Shown piece after piece: positions 37,928 to 46,838 of a stretch of DNA of 64,000 nt; within the stretch, counting starts at the first letter, position 1; each line of letters starts with the position of its first letter. The DNA is from Geobacter sp. FeAm09 (GTDB lineage: Bacteria; Desulfobacterota; Desulfuromonadia; Geobacterales; Pseudopelobacteraceae). Made by a program: the position numbers and the translations under genes. The notes under the pieces were generated by a model, which made no database searches, was not told the DNA's origin, and was given only the letters and a program-made list of their open reading frames with translations. The stretch is from contig NZ_CP042466.1 in assembly GCF_008330225.1 (NCBI RefSeq), positions 692,501-756,500 on the forward strand, written 5' to 3'.

Positions 37928-39253
37928 TTAATCCGGATTTTTCCGTTGATCGTCCGTTTTTAGAAAAGCTGCAATCCCTTTACTGGTAAGCATTCGTGAG
38001 CCCTTTTCATCGGTAACATGTCCGGATTCTATTAATGAGGCGCGAGCGGTACGAAAATATTTACGGATTGTGTCGGAATCCGTTTTTTTGCCCTTCCGTT
38101 GTGTATAGGCTTTGACGAAAGCGGCCTGCCACTCCCGATCAGTGGCCTTAACGCCAAGATGTCCCAGAGTCTGCCCGGCAAGGACTGCTTTGGCGTCAAG
38201 GTCTGTGCCCGTAGATTCTGGATTTTTTGTCGTGTCATATTCTGGAACACACGATGTTACGATCTCCCCGTTGTCGTCTGCCCCAAGCTCTACCTCTGAC
38301 AGTTCAAACTTGAGCTGCGCGGGCCGACGACCGTCCTTCATTTTGCCGAAACTAAGGTACCCGTCATGGCAGCGCATCACAAAATCCATTGCAGCAAACA
38401 GGGCCGACGACCCGCGCATACGTGACGTATCGTTTCCGGTGTGGTGAATGATTATGGCGCTGCTGCCCGGAAAAGCGCGCCGGAGGGCGTCAACCTGGTT
38501 GGTCCATCCCTGCACAATATGGGCTGCGTTCTCGTCACCTTCAATATGCCGGGCGAGTGTGTCAACAACGATCAGTCGAATAGGTCGGCCGCATTGGGCT
38601 TGAAACGCATGGGCCGCCTCTATGAGGTCTTCCGTTGTTGCTGGGTTCAGTGGCATCGGGTGACTTGTGACTGTGATTTGGTTGCAAGGGTCAAGCTCTC
38701 GATCATGCTGCCAAGCGGAAAACCTCTGATGCTGGCCGGAATGTGCTTCTCCCCACAGATACAGCACGGCACCCTGCTGGCATTGGTGCCCGGCCCATGT
38801 GCTGCCTGTTGCGACAGAACATGCCAAATCAACACCGATGAAGGTTTTACCCGATCCAGAAGGACCGAACAATACGCCGGTGGTGTCCTGCCGGATCAGG
38901 TTCCCGATCAGCGGCCGGGCTTGAAGTGGCTCCTTCATAATCTCTGCAAGAGGCACTAATAATCGTGGGCGGGCCTGGTGGGTGGTCATGCCTTGTGTAG
39001 GGCTGGCTGGCCGTGGGGCGGTGGCCGCCTTCGTCCGGCTCGGAGGTGGTTGCGTGCTAACACGATATTCAGGCCGCTCGCCAGTCATGAGGAAGTGCAC
39101 AAGGTCAGATTTTTTGGCCTGGATCGCTCCTGTGCCTTTCCAGCCATTGCCCCGCACCAGTTTCCGCAGCTCGTCCACCTTCAACGTGTCCAGATAGGTG
39201 GCTTTGAATTTACGGTTCGTCTCGGGATTGATTGGAATTGGAGGGCTGCTCAT
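37928..39253 (-). CDS. RepA-like AAA ATPase / replicative helicase
   Basis: A 441-aa protein. An N-terminal region containing a SAP-like stretch (TLKVDELRKLVRGNGW) precedes a RecA/RepA-type ATPase domain with Walker A GPSGSGKTF near residue 130 and Walker B LIVVDTLARH. The HHTGNDTSRMRGSSAL segment is typical of RepA/phage helicase-like ATPases. A C-terminal winged-helix-like region follows. It probably drives element replication. The ATG at 39253 overlaps the upstream stop by four bases. Confidence 0.82.
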   Translation of the reverse strand: MSSPPIPINPETNRKFKATYLDTLKVDELRKLVRGNGWKGTGAIQAKKSDLVHFLMTGERPEYRVSTQPPPSRTKAATAPRPASPTQGMTTHQARPRLLVPLAEIMKEPLQARPLIGNLIRQDTTGVLFGPSGSGKTFIGVDLACSVATGSTWAGHQCQQGAVLYLWGEAHSGQHQRFSAWQHDRELDPCNQITVTSHPMPLNPATTEDLIEAAHAFQAQCGRPIRLIVVDTLARHIEGDENAAHIVQGWTNQVDALRRAFPGSSAIIIHHTGNDTSRMRGSSALFAAMDFVMRCHDGYLSFGKMKDGRRPAQLKFELSEVELGADDNGEIVTSCVPEYDTTKNPESTGTDLDAKAVLAGQTLGHLGVKATDREWQAAFVKAYTQRKGKKTDSDTIRKYFRTARASLIESGHVTDEKGSRMLTSKGIAAFLKTDDQRKNPD

Positions 39254-39498
39254 CTGGTACCCCCTTGGCGATGGGCCTTGATCTTCTCGCCGATGAACCG
39301 GCATGCGGCAACAAACGACTGAACAGGTACGCCACGGTTGCCGGTGTAGTCCATGCAAGAGTGGTCCAGGGCTTCCGACCACGGGAAAACTGCATCTAAT
39401 TCAGACGTGCCGGGCCGGGGGGCGAAGGTGCAGGTGAAGCCGTTTGCCAGTAAATAGGCTACAAGATTCCGGTCTTTTATTGTCTTGGTCATGGTCAT
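39250..39498 (-). CDS. Small island protein (DUF5659-like)
   Basis: An 82-aa protein (IKDRNLVAYLLANGFTCTF then VQSFVAACRFIGEKIKAH). The pattern resembles DUF5659-type proteins found beside phage replication genes. Start 39498 has GGAGG seven bases upstream. It overlaps the ATPase start by ATGA, indicating coupled translation. Function unknown. Confidence 0.65.
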   Translation of the reverse strand: MTMTKTIKDRNLVAYLLANGFTCTFAPRPGTSELDAVFPWSEALDHSCMDYTGNRGVPVQSFVAACRFIGEKIKAHRQGGTR

Positions 39499-39500
39499 GG

Positions 39501-39770
39501 TTACACCTCCATGGCTACCCTGGACGGCACCTTGCAAGGCCGCCCCCGTCGTTTGCCTTCGCCCGGTACGGCTACCGGCAAAGGTTGGTCAACCGTTTGG
39601 AGAGACTGTAGCCAGCAAAGCAGTTCCGACAATCTCCAACCGACAGCGCCGGGGCCGATTTGGACCCTTTTGGGCACTCGGCCTGCCTGCTCGTCCCGCC
39701 ACCAACTCACCTTACTGCGGCCTGTTATCAGTCTGCGTTCCTGTTCCCTTACAATGCGATCTGTTTCCAT
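39501..39770 (-). CDS. AlpA-family regulator/excisionase
   Basis: An 89-aa winged-helix protein. The pattern ERRLITGRSKVSWWRDEQAG then RVQIGPGAVGWRLSEL is diagnostic for AlpA proteins: a helix-turn-helix followed by a basic wing and the WR.S motif. AlpA proteins activate integrase expression or act as excisionases. The stop lies two bases before the start of the next small gene, so both are in one operon with the ATPase. ATG 39770 has GGAG upstream. Confidence 0.85.
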   Translation of the reverse strand: METDRIVREQERRLITGRSKVSWWRDEQAGRVPKRVQIGPGAVGWRLSELLCWLQSLQTVDQPLPVAVPGEGKRRGRPCKVPSRVAMEV

Positions 39771-39792
39771 GCGTGCTCCAAGATTAGGTAAC

Positions 39793-39843
39793 CAAAAAAG
39801 CCTGCACTGATCCCCCTCCGGTTTGGAGAAGATCAACGCAGGC
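39793..39843 (-). terminator. Terminator between the 132-aa gene and alpA
   Basis: On the minus strand, GGCCTGC...GATC and GATC...GCAGGC pair and are followed by TTTTTTGG. It separates the replication operon from the upstream hypothetical gene. Confidence 0.65.
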
Positions 39844-39891
39844 CCACGATGATTCCGGCCGGGCATGGCCGGGGTCGTTTGGTACCTGATT

Positions 39892-40290
39892 TTATTTGTC
39901 GGAGCCCGCGTCCACCGTCATACGTCTGCTGCTGATGACGGCCTTCGAACCACCTAAACGCTGGACAGCTAGCCCATACGCTTCAACCATCTTTGTTGTT
40001 GTCGGTATCCGTACAAGCGACTTGGAATAAGTGGCTAAACGTCCATTCTGTATGTTGCATATAACTGTGCCCGTGATATCGGACTTTTTACGACAGAAAT
40101 ATTCGTAGCAAGGGACTAATACTTCCCTGACCAGTTTTTTTTCCTCATTAGTGGCATTGTGGTTTTGCAGCCCGCCCTGGTTAAATTTGAGTTCGACCTT
40201 CGCGCATGAGCGCCCTCCTGCAATCGCGATAGCGATTTTTTCCAAGGTGTTGTGCTCGAGTATCCGATGTTTTTCTTGGGCCGACGTCAT
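39892..40290 (-). CDS. Hypothetical island protein
   Basis: A 132-aa basic protein (EKHRILEHNTLEKIAIAIAG, KLVREVLVPCYEYFCRKKSD, KMVEAYGLAVQRLGGSKAV). No known domain; mostly helical with one beta region. No good ribosome site is seen at ATG 40290; an upstream ATG at 40326 is also possible. It lies between the integrase and the AlpA operon. The AT-rich upstream region suggests its own promoter. Function unknown. Confidence 0.55.
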   Translation of the reverse strand: MTSAQEKHRILEHNTLEKIAIAIAGGRSCAKVELKFNQGGLQNHNATNEEKKLVREVLVPCYEYFCRKKSDITGTVICNIQNGRLATYSKSLVRIPTTTKMVEAYGLAVQRLGGSKAVISSRRMTVDAGSDK

Positions 40291-40396
40291 GAATAAGAAA
40301 ATACACCACGTTTCAAATGAAATCAATAAATTTATTCAAGTAAATCAATCTGTTATAACTATCGTTGTTTATGGGGAAATCGAGGGTGTGGATGCT

Positions 40397-41704
40397 TTAT
40401 GCTAATTTTCGTTTCGCTCTCTCGGTTCCCAGGTCAACTACCTTCTCTCCGGCCAGAATAATTTTCAATCTCCTTTCCAGTGCCTCCAGCGCCATTTGCT
40501 TTTCTTCGTCGTAATCGTGCAGGTTGTACGTGCCGTCCAGGCGCTCAAGGGTATGGTTCAGGACGCGCTCCCGGTGCTCCTTGATGATCTTGGATGCCGC
40601 CATGAGGGTATTCGCGGTCCGGCGGAGATCGTGGGGCGTGAACTTGGCAACTCCCAGGCGGTTCTCGGTGGCCGGCGAGCCGTCCTTATTGAAAAGTTGG
40701 TTGCCCTTGTCGTCAGCCAGTGGATGAGTGAGGTTCTTCCCAACGGTCACGGCAAGCGCGGTATCGCCCATGGGCTTGTTGCCTGATTTCTTAACAGGGG
40801 AGGGGAATATATACCCCATTGGCTCCATCTTCCCCTCTTTTTCATTCATGGCTTCCAGCGGCCCGATCAGTTCAAGAGCCGTCTTTGTCAGGTATACGCG
40901 ATGCGCTCGCCCGTTTTTCGCCCGCTCCTTTGGGATTATCCACCATTGACCGTCAATCTCATCGGTGTGCATCCCGATCACCTCGCCGGGGCGCTGGGCT
41001 GTAACCAGAATGAGTTTCAAGGCGCGGCGGGACTCTAGGGACATGCAAAGGTCGTCTCGCTCCAACGATTTCCATAAGGTTCTGATTTCGTCGTCCGATA
41101 ATGCCCTGTCTTTGATGTTTTTGGGCGCGGGTAGTTTGGCGCCTAGGCAAGGCGTTGTGGTGAGAATATCCTTTTCTACAGCCCAATTGAACATCTTGCG
41201 GATAATCTGAAAGCAGTTGTTTGCCATCCCCGGCGCGTCGCGGTCGATGATGCTATCAAGCAATGCGATCACGTCGCGCTTCACAATGTCGGCAGCTTTG
41301 CGCTTGCCCCATGCCGGGATAACGTCACGGTTCAAAATGGCTTCATCCTTCGCCCATGATCGTTTGAACTTCTTGGCGTGCTTCTCGATGTAATCGGTAA
41401 CGAGTTCGGAAACGGTGGGGGCTTTGCGGCGTTCTTCTCGTTCGCAGTCGGCCAGCGCCAAAGGGTCCTTGCCTTGCTCAAAAAGGCTGTAGGCGTCCCG
41501 ATACCGCTTGTTAGCCTCGGCAATGCTGACACTGGGATAATGGCCGAGATTCATGAAGCGCCTACGGCCATCGAAGCGGTAAAGGAAAAACCACGTCTTG
41601 ACGCCGCCAGGTGTCACGCGGATACCAAAGCCTTTGCCTTCCCTGATATCCTGAATCTTGTCGGTCGGCTTCAAATTCAGAATGAACTTGTCGGTGAACT
41701 TCAT
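40397..41704 (-). CDS. int: Tyrosine integrase (P4-type, DUF4102)
   Basis: A 435-aa integrase. The N-terminal DUF4102 domain (IREGKGFGIRVTPGGVKTWFFLYRF) is followed by a core-binding region and the catalytic domain, with Arg in TAQRPGEVIGMH, HDLRRT and, near the C-terminus, a HTLERLDGTY box with the nucleophile Tyr. It catalyses recombination between the tRNA-Asn attB and the island attP. The gene lies next to attR, the usual place. ATG 41704 has GGGAGG upstream. Confidence 0.95.
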   Translation of the reverse strand: MKFTDKFILNLKPTDKIQDIREGKGFGIRVTPGGVKTWFFLYRFDGRRRFMNLGHYPSVSIAEANKRYRDAYSLFEQGKDPLALADCEREERRKAPTVSELVTDYIEKHAKKFKRSWAKDEAILNRDVIPAWGKRKAADIVKRDVIALLDSIIDRDAPGMANNCFQIIRKMFNWAVEKDILTTTPCLGAKLPAPKNIKDRALSDDEIRTLWKSLERDDLCMSLESRRALKLILVTAQRPGEVIGMHTDEIDGQWWIIPKERAKNGRAHRVYLTKTALELIGPLEAMNEKEGKMEPMGYIFPSPVKKSGNKPMGDTALAVTVGKNLTHPLADDKGNQLFNKDGSPATENRLGVAKFTPHDLRRTANTLMAASKIIKEHRERVLNHTLERLDGTYNLHDYDEEKQMALEALERRLKIILAGEKVVDLGTERAKRKLA

Positions 41705-41905
41705 GGCGTGGCCTCCCTTTTTTTGAGACCACATGAATCTCGTATGGTCTCTCGTGTGGTCTCAAATATGTTATCTAGGGTGAAATGAAGTGAAATGGTG
41801 TGATGATGGGTATAGCGCTTAACTTGTTGTTTGTCAATGGTTTTTGTGTTTGAGTTGAAAACGGTAGAAATATATTTAAAAGATATGAAATGATTAGATT
41901 AGGTT

Positions 41906-41952
41906 GCTGTTAACCACCTTGTCCATGGTTCGAGTCCGGGTTGGGGAGCCAA
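41906..41952. repeat. attR of the island
   Basis: The second copy of the 47-base tRNA-Asn 3' segment, differing from attL at one base. The sequence beyond it (from 41953) is the original chromosomal flank of the tRNA, starting with its displaced terminator. The 200 bases between the integrase start and this site are AT-rich, with repeated GTGAAATG-like motifs that could be regulatory. Confidence 0.9.
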
Positions 41953-42587
41953 CTACTAGATGATCTGAGTACTCCAGCATGAGTGCTCAGATCATTTTTT
42001 TTATCCGCCACCCGTATCACCCCGGCCAGTTCCGCATACCCTCCGATAATTTTCACCTCATCGTTCTTGAACACCACTTCCTTTACCAGCTTCTTGAGAT
42101 ATTGCTTGGCCAGTGGCGTTTGCTGATCGAACAGCCGTTCGCGGAGCAGGGTGCAAAATTCGGTTATGGCCTCCGGGTCTATGGTGTCGGTTTGTAATTG
42201 CTGCCTGTTTTGCAGCACCTGCATTTGAGCTGCAACCACTTCCTTCTCCTTGGTCAGTGTCAAAGTCCTCTCTTTGAGATCAGCGTCCAAGGGGACCAGC
42301 CCTTCTTCAATGGCATTGTAAATCCGCTGCATGCGGAGCTTGACCGCTTCCAGTTTCAGGGAGACCTCTTTCATGATATCGGCATCATTCTGGTTGCCGC
42401 TTTTTCTCTGCAATTCGCGGAGCATGGCTGCCACCCGTTCCGGAGTCACAAAATTTCGGCACATGACGTCCAGAATCACGGCATCCAGTTTGTCCAGCCG
42501 CACCATGCGCGACTGGCAGAGGTCTTTATGTTTGTTGTTCTTGGTGGTACAGCGGTAGTAACGGTACTGATTGCCTAACTCTTTCAT
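41910..42587 (-). pseudogene. C-terminal remnant of a serine site-specific recombinase
   Basis: A 225-aa fragment matching the C-terminal part of large serine recombinases: the end of the zinc ribbon (YRYYRCTTKNNKHKDLCQSR) followed by the coiled-coil region (MRQRIYNAIEEGLVP-like helices, LTLTKEKEVVAAQMQVLQNRQ). The catalytic N-terminal domain with the nucleophile Ser is missing, replaced by an unrelated lipoprotein gene. The C-terminus reads through the tRNA terminator and attR, suggesting the natural end near 41998 or the tRNA 3' end. It marks an older mobile element. Confidence 0.75.
41960..42002 (+). terminator. Displaced terminator of tRNA-Asn
   Basis: ATGATCTGAGTACTC (41960-41974) pairs with GAGTGCTCAGATCAT (41981-41995), one G-T pair, followed by T8. 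Before island integration it lay about 7 bases after the tRNA CCA; it is now 7.5 kb away. It also falls inside the recombinase remnant on the other strand. Confidence 0.8.
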
Positions 42588-42615
42588 TATACCCTGTGAT
42601 GCTCTCCAAAATAAA

Positions 42616-42975
42616 ATGATGAAATTCAAAATCGTCCTCATATGCGTTTTTGCGCTCCTAAGTGCCTGTATCCCTGTTAAATACACGGAGGCACCGAAGC
42701 TATCTGGTCGCGTGATTGACTCGGAATCTAAGAATCCAATTTCTGGTGCGGATATTTATTTCAAAGAACATCCTGATAAAAAGGTTCAGTCAGACAATCA
42801 AGGTAGATTTATTTTTGATCCAATTACGAAATGGATTTTGATTCTCATCGGACCATCCGATTTCATGCCGCCGCACGGAGATTTACTAATTGAAATGGCG
42901 GGGTCTGAAAGACTAGAAAAAAAGCTGTACGGGCCGAGAGAAATTGAGGGTGAGTTTGAATTGAAGAGAAGGTAG
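42616..42975 (+). CDS. Small lipoprotein with carboxypeptidase-regulatory-like domain
   Basis: A 119-aa protein with a lipoprotein signal (MMKFKIVLICVFALLSAC, lipobox LSAC) followed by a beta-sandwich: LSGRVIDSESKNPISGADIY...QSDNQGRFIFDPI. This is the CarboxypepD_reg/peptidase-associated fold, probably involved in binding or stability at the cell surface. Paired ATG codons at 42616 and 42619. The gene is AT-rich compared with its neighbours and sits beside the recombinase remnant, suggesting horizontal origin. Confidence 0.75.
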   Translation: MMKFKIVLICVFALLSACIPVKYTEAPKLSGRVIDSESKNPISGADIYFKEHPDKKVQSDNQGRFIFDPITKWILILIGPSDFMPPHGDLLIEMAGSERLEKKLYGPREIEGEFELKRR

Positions 42976-43155
42976 TGCTGGGAGCGCGTCGGTATTTTTC
43001 ATTTTGTGTAGTATGTGGACCTGCCCCTTGTGATGCTCCTTTTGTGTGTCTGGCAGCGTGCGAAAGCACCTGCCCGATGGGTGCGTCAAGGCGATTGCGG
43101 GTCGCAACGTGAACGGTCTCGGCGTGTTCAAAAGCTGGAATTATCCGGGAAGCGC

Positions 43156-43191
43156 TCCGTTCGGCGGGGGCTGGTGCCCCCGTCGAACGGA
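43156..43191. terminator. Strong hairpin downstream of the DUF1566 lipoprotein gene
   Basis: Arms TCCGTTCGGCGGGGGC (43156-43171) and GCCCCCGTCGAACGGA (43176-43191) pair except for one G-T, around a TGGT loop. It has no clear T-run; it may limit transcripts ending at 43222. The remainder of the 246-base gap shows nothing recognisable. Confidence 0.5.
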
Positions 43192-43221
43192 CGCCGCATC
43201 AAAGGTTCGAAGAGCGGGGTA

Positions 43222-44840
43222 TCAACGAACGGCCCAGATGTAGTAAGAATTGCCCATGTCGAAGTTGCCCCCGGTGCCGCTGCCCATGTCAGCCTCCCAG
43301 ATATTGCCGCCGCCGATGCTGTAGGACGACCAGTAGTAATCGCTCTGGATGTTGGTAAAAAACATTGGCGTACCGGCCAATACCGGTTCCGTACCGATGA
43401 TCAATGCCGCAAAATCGCCTATCGTCGGCAATCGCCAGTCCATGGCGTGGGAACCGTCGCTCAGGCCGCAACTGCCGCTCGCGAGATAACTGCTCCAGGT
43501 CAAGGCGTCAAACCACGTATTCCCCCCCCGGACGTCACGCCGCCGAGGGTGGCCGCGCAGTTGGCGTTTTTCAGCCAGAGCAGGCCGGTGGTCATGTCCC
43601 GGACCGTGCCGTCTCCGTTGTCGCACCAGCGGCCGAGCGGGCTCAGGGTGCCGCTGCAACTGTAGGCAGCCGTGACGACGTCGGTGAAGTTCCGTCCGGT
43701 GACATTGGTGTTGCTGACCGTCACGGCAAGGGAGGACGGCTTGAAGCTGTATCCGGACCGTGACGGGGTTACGGTGTAGGTGCCGTTCTGCAGCCCGGCA
43801 AAACTGTAATTGCCGCTGGCGTCGGTCATAACGGCGGCTGTGGCGGCTCCGGTCAGGGCGACGGCCACGTTCTGCAGCCCCGTTCCGTTCAGGGCGATGG
43901 TGCCGGACACGGTGTAGGTGGGCGCGGGAGCTGCCGTTATGGTCACTATCGCGCCGCCCGCGTGCAGGCCGTCCACCACATAGATGTTGAACGTGCCGGG
44001 GGCTGTGGAGCTGAAGGTCGTCGAGGCGGTGTTGCCGGCAATGGTCACGTTAGCCGGGGTCGTCAGCAGGTTGCCGCCCGTTGCCGCGAAGGTGGCGGTT
44101 TTACCGTTTTCCGTACTGGGGAAGGTGGCGGTGACGGTAATGGCGGTGGAGACGGCGGCGGTCAGGGCGCTTGCGCTCATGGCTACCGGGGTGGCGACCA
44201 TGGCGCTGATCTGCGCCTGGAGGGTCGATATGGTGCTGTTGAGGGAAACGATGGTCGCGTCCTGCGTTACGATGGTGTCGTTGGCGTTGGCGAGTTGCGT
44301 CTGCAACGTAGCTATCTGATTGGTCAGGGTGGTCGCCTGGGCGTTGGCGGCGGCCAGTTGGCCGGACAAGGCGCTGTTAGTGCTTTCGCTTGCCGCCAGT
44401 TGTGCCGTCAGGCTGGCTACCTGGGCGTTGGCGGCGTTCAGTTGTGTCGTCAGGTTGGCGATGCTCGCCTGCGCGGCGGCGTATGCGGCCGACAGGGCGG
44501 CGCTATCCGACGAGAGGCTGGCGGCCAGCGACTGGAGCACGAGGACCTGGTTGGCGGCGGTCGTCAGGGGCGTGGCGTTGGCGTTGGCGGGCTGCCCGGC
44601 CAGCGTGGCCAATGCGCTTTCCGTCTGTTTCAGCGAGGCGATCGCGGTGGTGATCCCGGCGCTGTACACCGAGCCGTCCGCCTTTGCGCTGGACAATTGC
44701 GTCTGCACGGCGGATAGCTGGGTTTGCAGGGTCGCTATCTGCGCCTGTTGCGATTGCGTCTGCGACGGGGTGTCGCCGCTGCAGCCGGTACAGGCAAGCC
44801 CCGCGAAGAACAGCGTAACCACGAGTAAAGCATGTTTCAT
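43222..44840 (-). pseudogene. Coiled-coil/DUF1566 lipoprotein (frameshifted)
   Basis: About 539 residues. A lipoprotein signal (MKHALLVVTLFFAGLACTGC) is followed by long coiled-coil heptads (QIATLQTQLSAVQTQLSSAK; ALSGQLAAANAQATTLTNQI), then an Ig-like beta region, a carboxypeptidase-regulatory-like domain (VSGTIALNGTGLQNVAVALT) and a DUF1566/Lcl domain (GLLWLKNANC ... SGSCGLSDGSHAMDWRLPT). The frame breaks at an eight-C run (43522-43529); one more base joins TSGGG to NTWFDALTWSSY. RBS GGAGGGG precedes ATG 44840. It follows the 73-aa gene and is probably under the same sigma-54 promoter. Confidence 0.75.
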
Positions 44841-45029
44841 GTCAATCCCCTCCTTGTTTGATACGAATATGTTTCTAGTGCATGAACTAACTCTGAAGCC
44901 GGTTCGGCTGCTCCGTTTGCAGGTGCGCTCCGGCCGATCCGCAGATCCGCCCGATGTCGGCTGCCGTTTCAGAAGAAATCCGCTGGACGGCCGCTGGCCC
45001 AACCGCGTGGCCGTTTCGGATACACCTGC

Positions 45030-45251
45030 TTACGGGTAGCCGCCGGTCCGGCACAGCCCCGGGTCCAGCCGCTCGGCGAGTTCGGAGATGCGCTGGAATT
45101 CCAGACTGCCGGACAACAACCGCAGCTCTCCCGGAGACAGGCGATACCCCGCCTGAATGCTGGCCGCCTCAAGGGATTCGGTCGCCAGACGGCGGAACCG
45201 CCCGTCGGTGATCAACCGCCCCAGCACTTTTTCGACCGCTTCCTGTGACAT
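45030..45251 (-). CDS. NHLP-clan-like small protein, possible RiPP precursor
   Basis: A 73-aa protein. The N-terminal pattern MSQEAVEKVLGRLITDGRFRRL... with a following LSPGELRLL helix resembles Os1348/Franean1_4349-type NHLP-clan proteins, whose members include leader peptides of RiPPs. The C-terminal part (ELAERLDPGLCRTGGYP) has a single Cys and GGYP end. No maturation enzyme gene is adjacent, so a RiPP role is only a hypothesis. GGGAGG precedes ATG 45251. A sigma-54-type promoter and operator palindromes lie directly upstream. Confidence 0.6.
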   Translation of the reverse strand: MSQEAVEKVLGRLITDGRFRRLATESLEAASIQAGYRLSPGELRLLSGSLEFQRISELAERLDPGLCRTGGYP

Positions 45252-45272
45252 TGGCGCCTCCCGTCGCACATC

Positions 45273-45288
45273 TGTCCCCTGCGGGACA
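45273..45288. promoter_or_regulatory. TGTCC-N6-GGACA palindrome, copy 1
   Basis: TGTCCC-CTGC-GGGACA lies between the sigma-54-type promoter and the 73-aa gene start. It is the same 16-base dyad as two upstream copies. Its downstream position could mean repression or an extra activator site. Confidence 0.6.
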
Positions 45289-45323
45289 ATTGCGCCCCGG
45301 AGCAGATCTGCTGCCCGAGTAAG

Positions 45324-45343
45324 TGGCGAAATCCGTGCCGGAT
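45324..45343 (-). promoter_or_regulatory. Sigma-54-type promoter of the 73-aa gene
   Basis: On the minus strand CCGGCACGGATTTCGCC has the -24 GG and -12 GC dinucleotides exactly 10 bases apart (45339-45338 and 45327-45326). The -24 element is near consensus (CGGCACG). It is about 75 bases before ATG 45251 and about 95 bases after the palindrome at 45413-45430. That spacing is normal for an enhancer-dependent promoter. Confidence 0.5.
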
Positions 45344-45394
45344 ATTTTTTTTTGTTTAAATTCGGTGTGTTATGAAAATGGGATGGAATGTTTC

Positions 45395-45430
45395 TGTCCG
45401 GAGGGGGACATGTTGTCCCGTTTGGGACAA
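45395..45430. promoter_or_regulatory. Upstream activating sequence: TGTCC-N6-GGACA copies 2 and 3
   Basis: TTGTCCC-GTTT-GGGACAA (45413-45430) and TGTCC-GGAGGG-GGACA (45395-45410) lie side by side in the gap between the sigma-54 regulator stop and the promoter. They are probably binding sites of that regulator. Confidence 0.65.
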
Positions 45431-45479
45431 CTGGTGGAGCGGGCTGGCCGGAAGGTCGGCGGACGGGCGCTTTGGGGGG

Positions 45480-46838
45480 TCAGTAGAACAGCTTGCGGGA
45501 GGCTTTCAGCAGGCGGGCGGCGGAGGATTTGTTGTTGTTGCTCCTGACCAGGGCCCATTCGACAACCCGGCGGGTGACGGTGTCGAGAGAGAATTCGTCG
45601 AGGGAGAAGGTGAGGTTGAGGGAAATCCGGTCGCCGGCCACCTCCCCGGTTTGTGTCTGAAAATGCTCCTGCAGGCGCAGGTGCTCGGGCCGGATCAGGT
45701 CCCCGCCGGTGACGATGGTGGCATATTCCAGTTGGTTGCGCAGTTCGCGCACGTTGCCGGGCCAGTCGTAGGTCATCATCAGGTCGAGCGCCATCTGGGA
45801 AAGTCCGGGGAGCTGTTTGCCCTGGTGCTGCCGGAATTTCCTGAGGTAGTGTTCCGCAAGGTGCGGGATATCTTCGCGTCTCTCCCGCAGGGGCGGGATG
45901 GTGATCGGGAAGATGTTGAGCCGGTGGAAGAGGTCCCGGCGGAAGGTCCCCCGGTCGCAGCATTCCTCCAGATTGCGGTGGGTGGCGACGATGACCCGGA
46001 AGTCGGCGTTGATCTGGCGGTCGGAGCCGACTTTCTCGTAGGTCCGCTCTTCCAGCAGGCGCAGCAGTTTCGGCTGGAGCGACAGCGGCATGTCGCCGAT
46101 TTCGTCCAGGAACAGGGTGCCGCCGTGCGCCCGGCTGCATTTTCCCTCGCGTTCGCGGTCGGCGCCGGTGAAGGCCCCCCTGACGTGGCCGAACAGCTCG
46201 CTCTCCAGCAGGGTTTCCGGGATGGCGGCGCAGTTGACGGCTATGAAGCTGGCCATGTTCTGCCCGGATGCCACGTGGATGGCCCGGGCCATGACCTCTT
46301 TTCCCGCCCCGCTCTCGCCGGAGATGGTAACGGTGGTGCGGGGGGAGGCGGCCACCTGCCGGGCTGCGGCGAGAGCCCTGCCCATGATCGGCGAATGGCT
46401 GGTCATGTTCTGGAAGCTGAACTTTTCCCGCTCGAAATCCAGCATCCGGTCATAACTGTGGCGTACCCTGGCGTTTTCGAGCAGCCGTTCCACCACCACC
46501 AGCAGTTCCTCCCGGTTGAGCGGCTTCAGCAGGTAGTCGCCGGCCCCCTCTTTCATGGCCGCCACGGCGCTGTTGACACTGCCGTGGGCGGTGACCAGCA
46601 CGAAAGGCAGGTCCGGGCGGACCTCGTGCACCCGACGCAACAACGCCACCCCGTCCATCCCCGGCATGACCATGTCGGACAGCATCAGGTCGAAGCGCCC
46701 CTCTTCCAGTTTTGCCAGGGCCTCGGCCCCGTCGGCGGCGCAGGCCGTCCGGTATCCGGCATCGTCCAGGTATCCCTTGACCATGAAGCGAAAGCTCTGC
46801 TTGTCGTCAACCACCAGTATCCGTGCGCCACTGTTCAT
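45480..46838 (-). CDS. Sigma-54-dependent response regulator (NtrC family)
   Basis: A 452-aa activator. The receiver has VVDDK, phosphoacceptor Asp in LMLSDMVMPGMDG and Lys in YLLKPL. The AAA+ domain has Walker A GESGAGKE, the GAFTGA loop and Walker B LFLDEIGD. The C-terminal Fis-type helix-turn-helix ends WALVRSNNNKSSAARLLKASRKLFY. Its start overlaps the stop of the hybrid kinase (ATGA), so they form a cognate pair. The palindromes and sigma-54 promoter just downstream are its likely targets. Confidence 0.93.
   Translation of the reverse strand: MNSGARILVVDDKQSFRFMVKGYLDDAGYRTACAADGAEALAKLEEGRFDLMLSDMVMPGMDGVALLRRVHEVRPDLPFVLVTAHGSVNSAVAAMKEGAGDYLLKPLNREELLVVVERLLENARVRHSYDRMLDFEREKFSFQNMTSHSPIMGRALAAARQVAASPRTTVTISGESGAGKEVMARAIHVASGQNMASFIAVNCAAIPETLLESELFGHVRGAFTGADREREGKCSRAHGGTLFLDEIGDMPLSLQPKLLRLLEERTYEKVGSDRQINADFRVIVATHRNLEECCDRGTFRRDLFHRLNIFPITIPPLRERREDIPHLAEHYLRKFRQHQGKQLPGLSQMALDLMMTYDWPGNVRELRNQLEYATIVTGGDLIRPEHLRLQEHFQTQTGEVAGDRISLNLTFSLDEFSLDTVTRRVVEWALVRSNNNKSSAARLLKASRKLFY

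Noticed and set aside
43015-43665. A plus-strand open frame overlapping the DUF1566 gene
   Set aside because: Lies opposite the well-supported DUF1566 domain and shows no domain or ribosome site.
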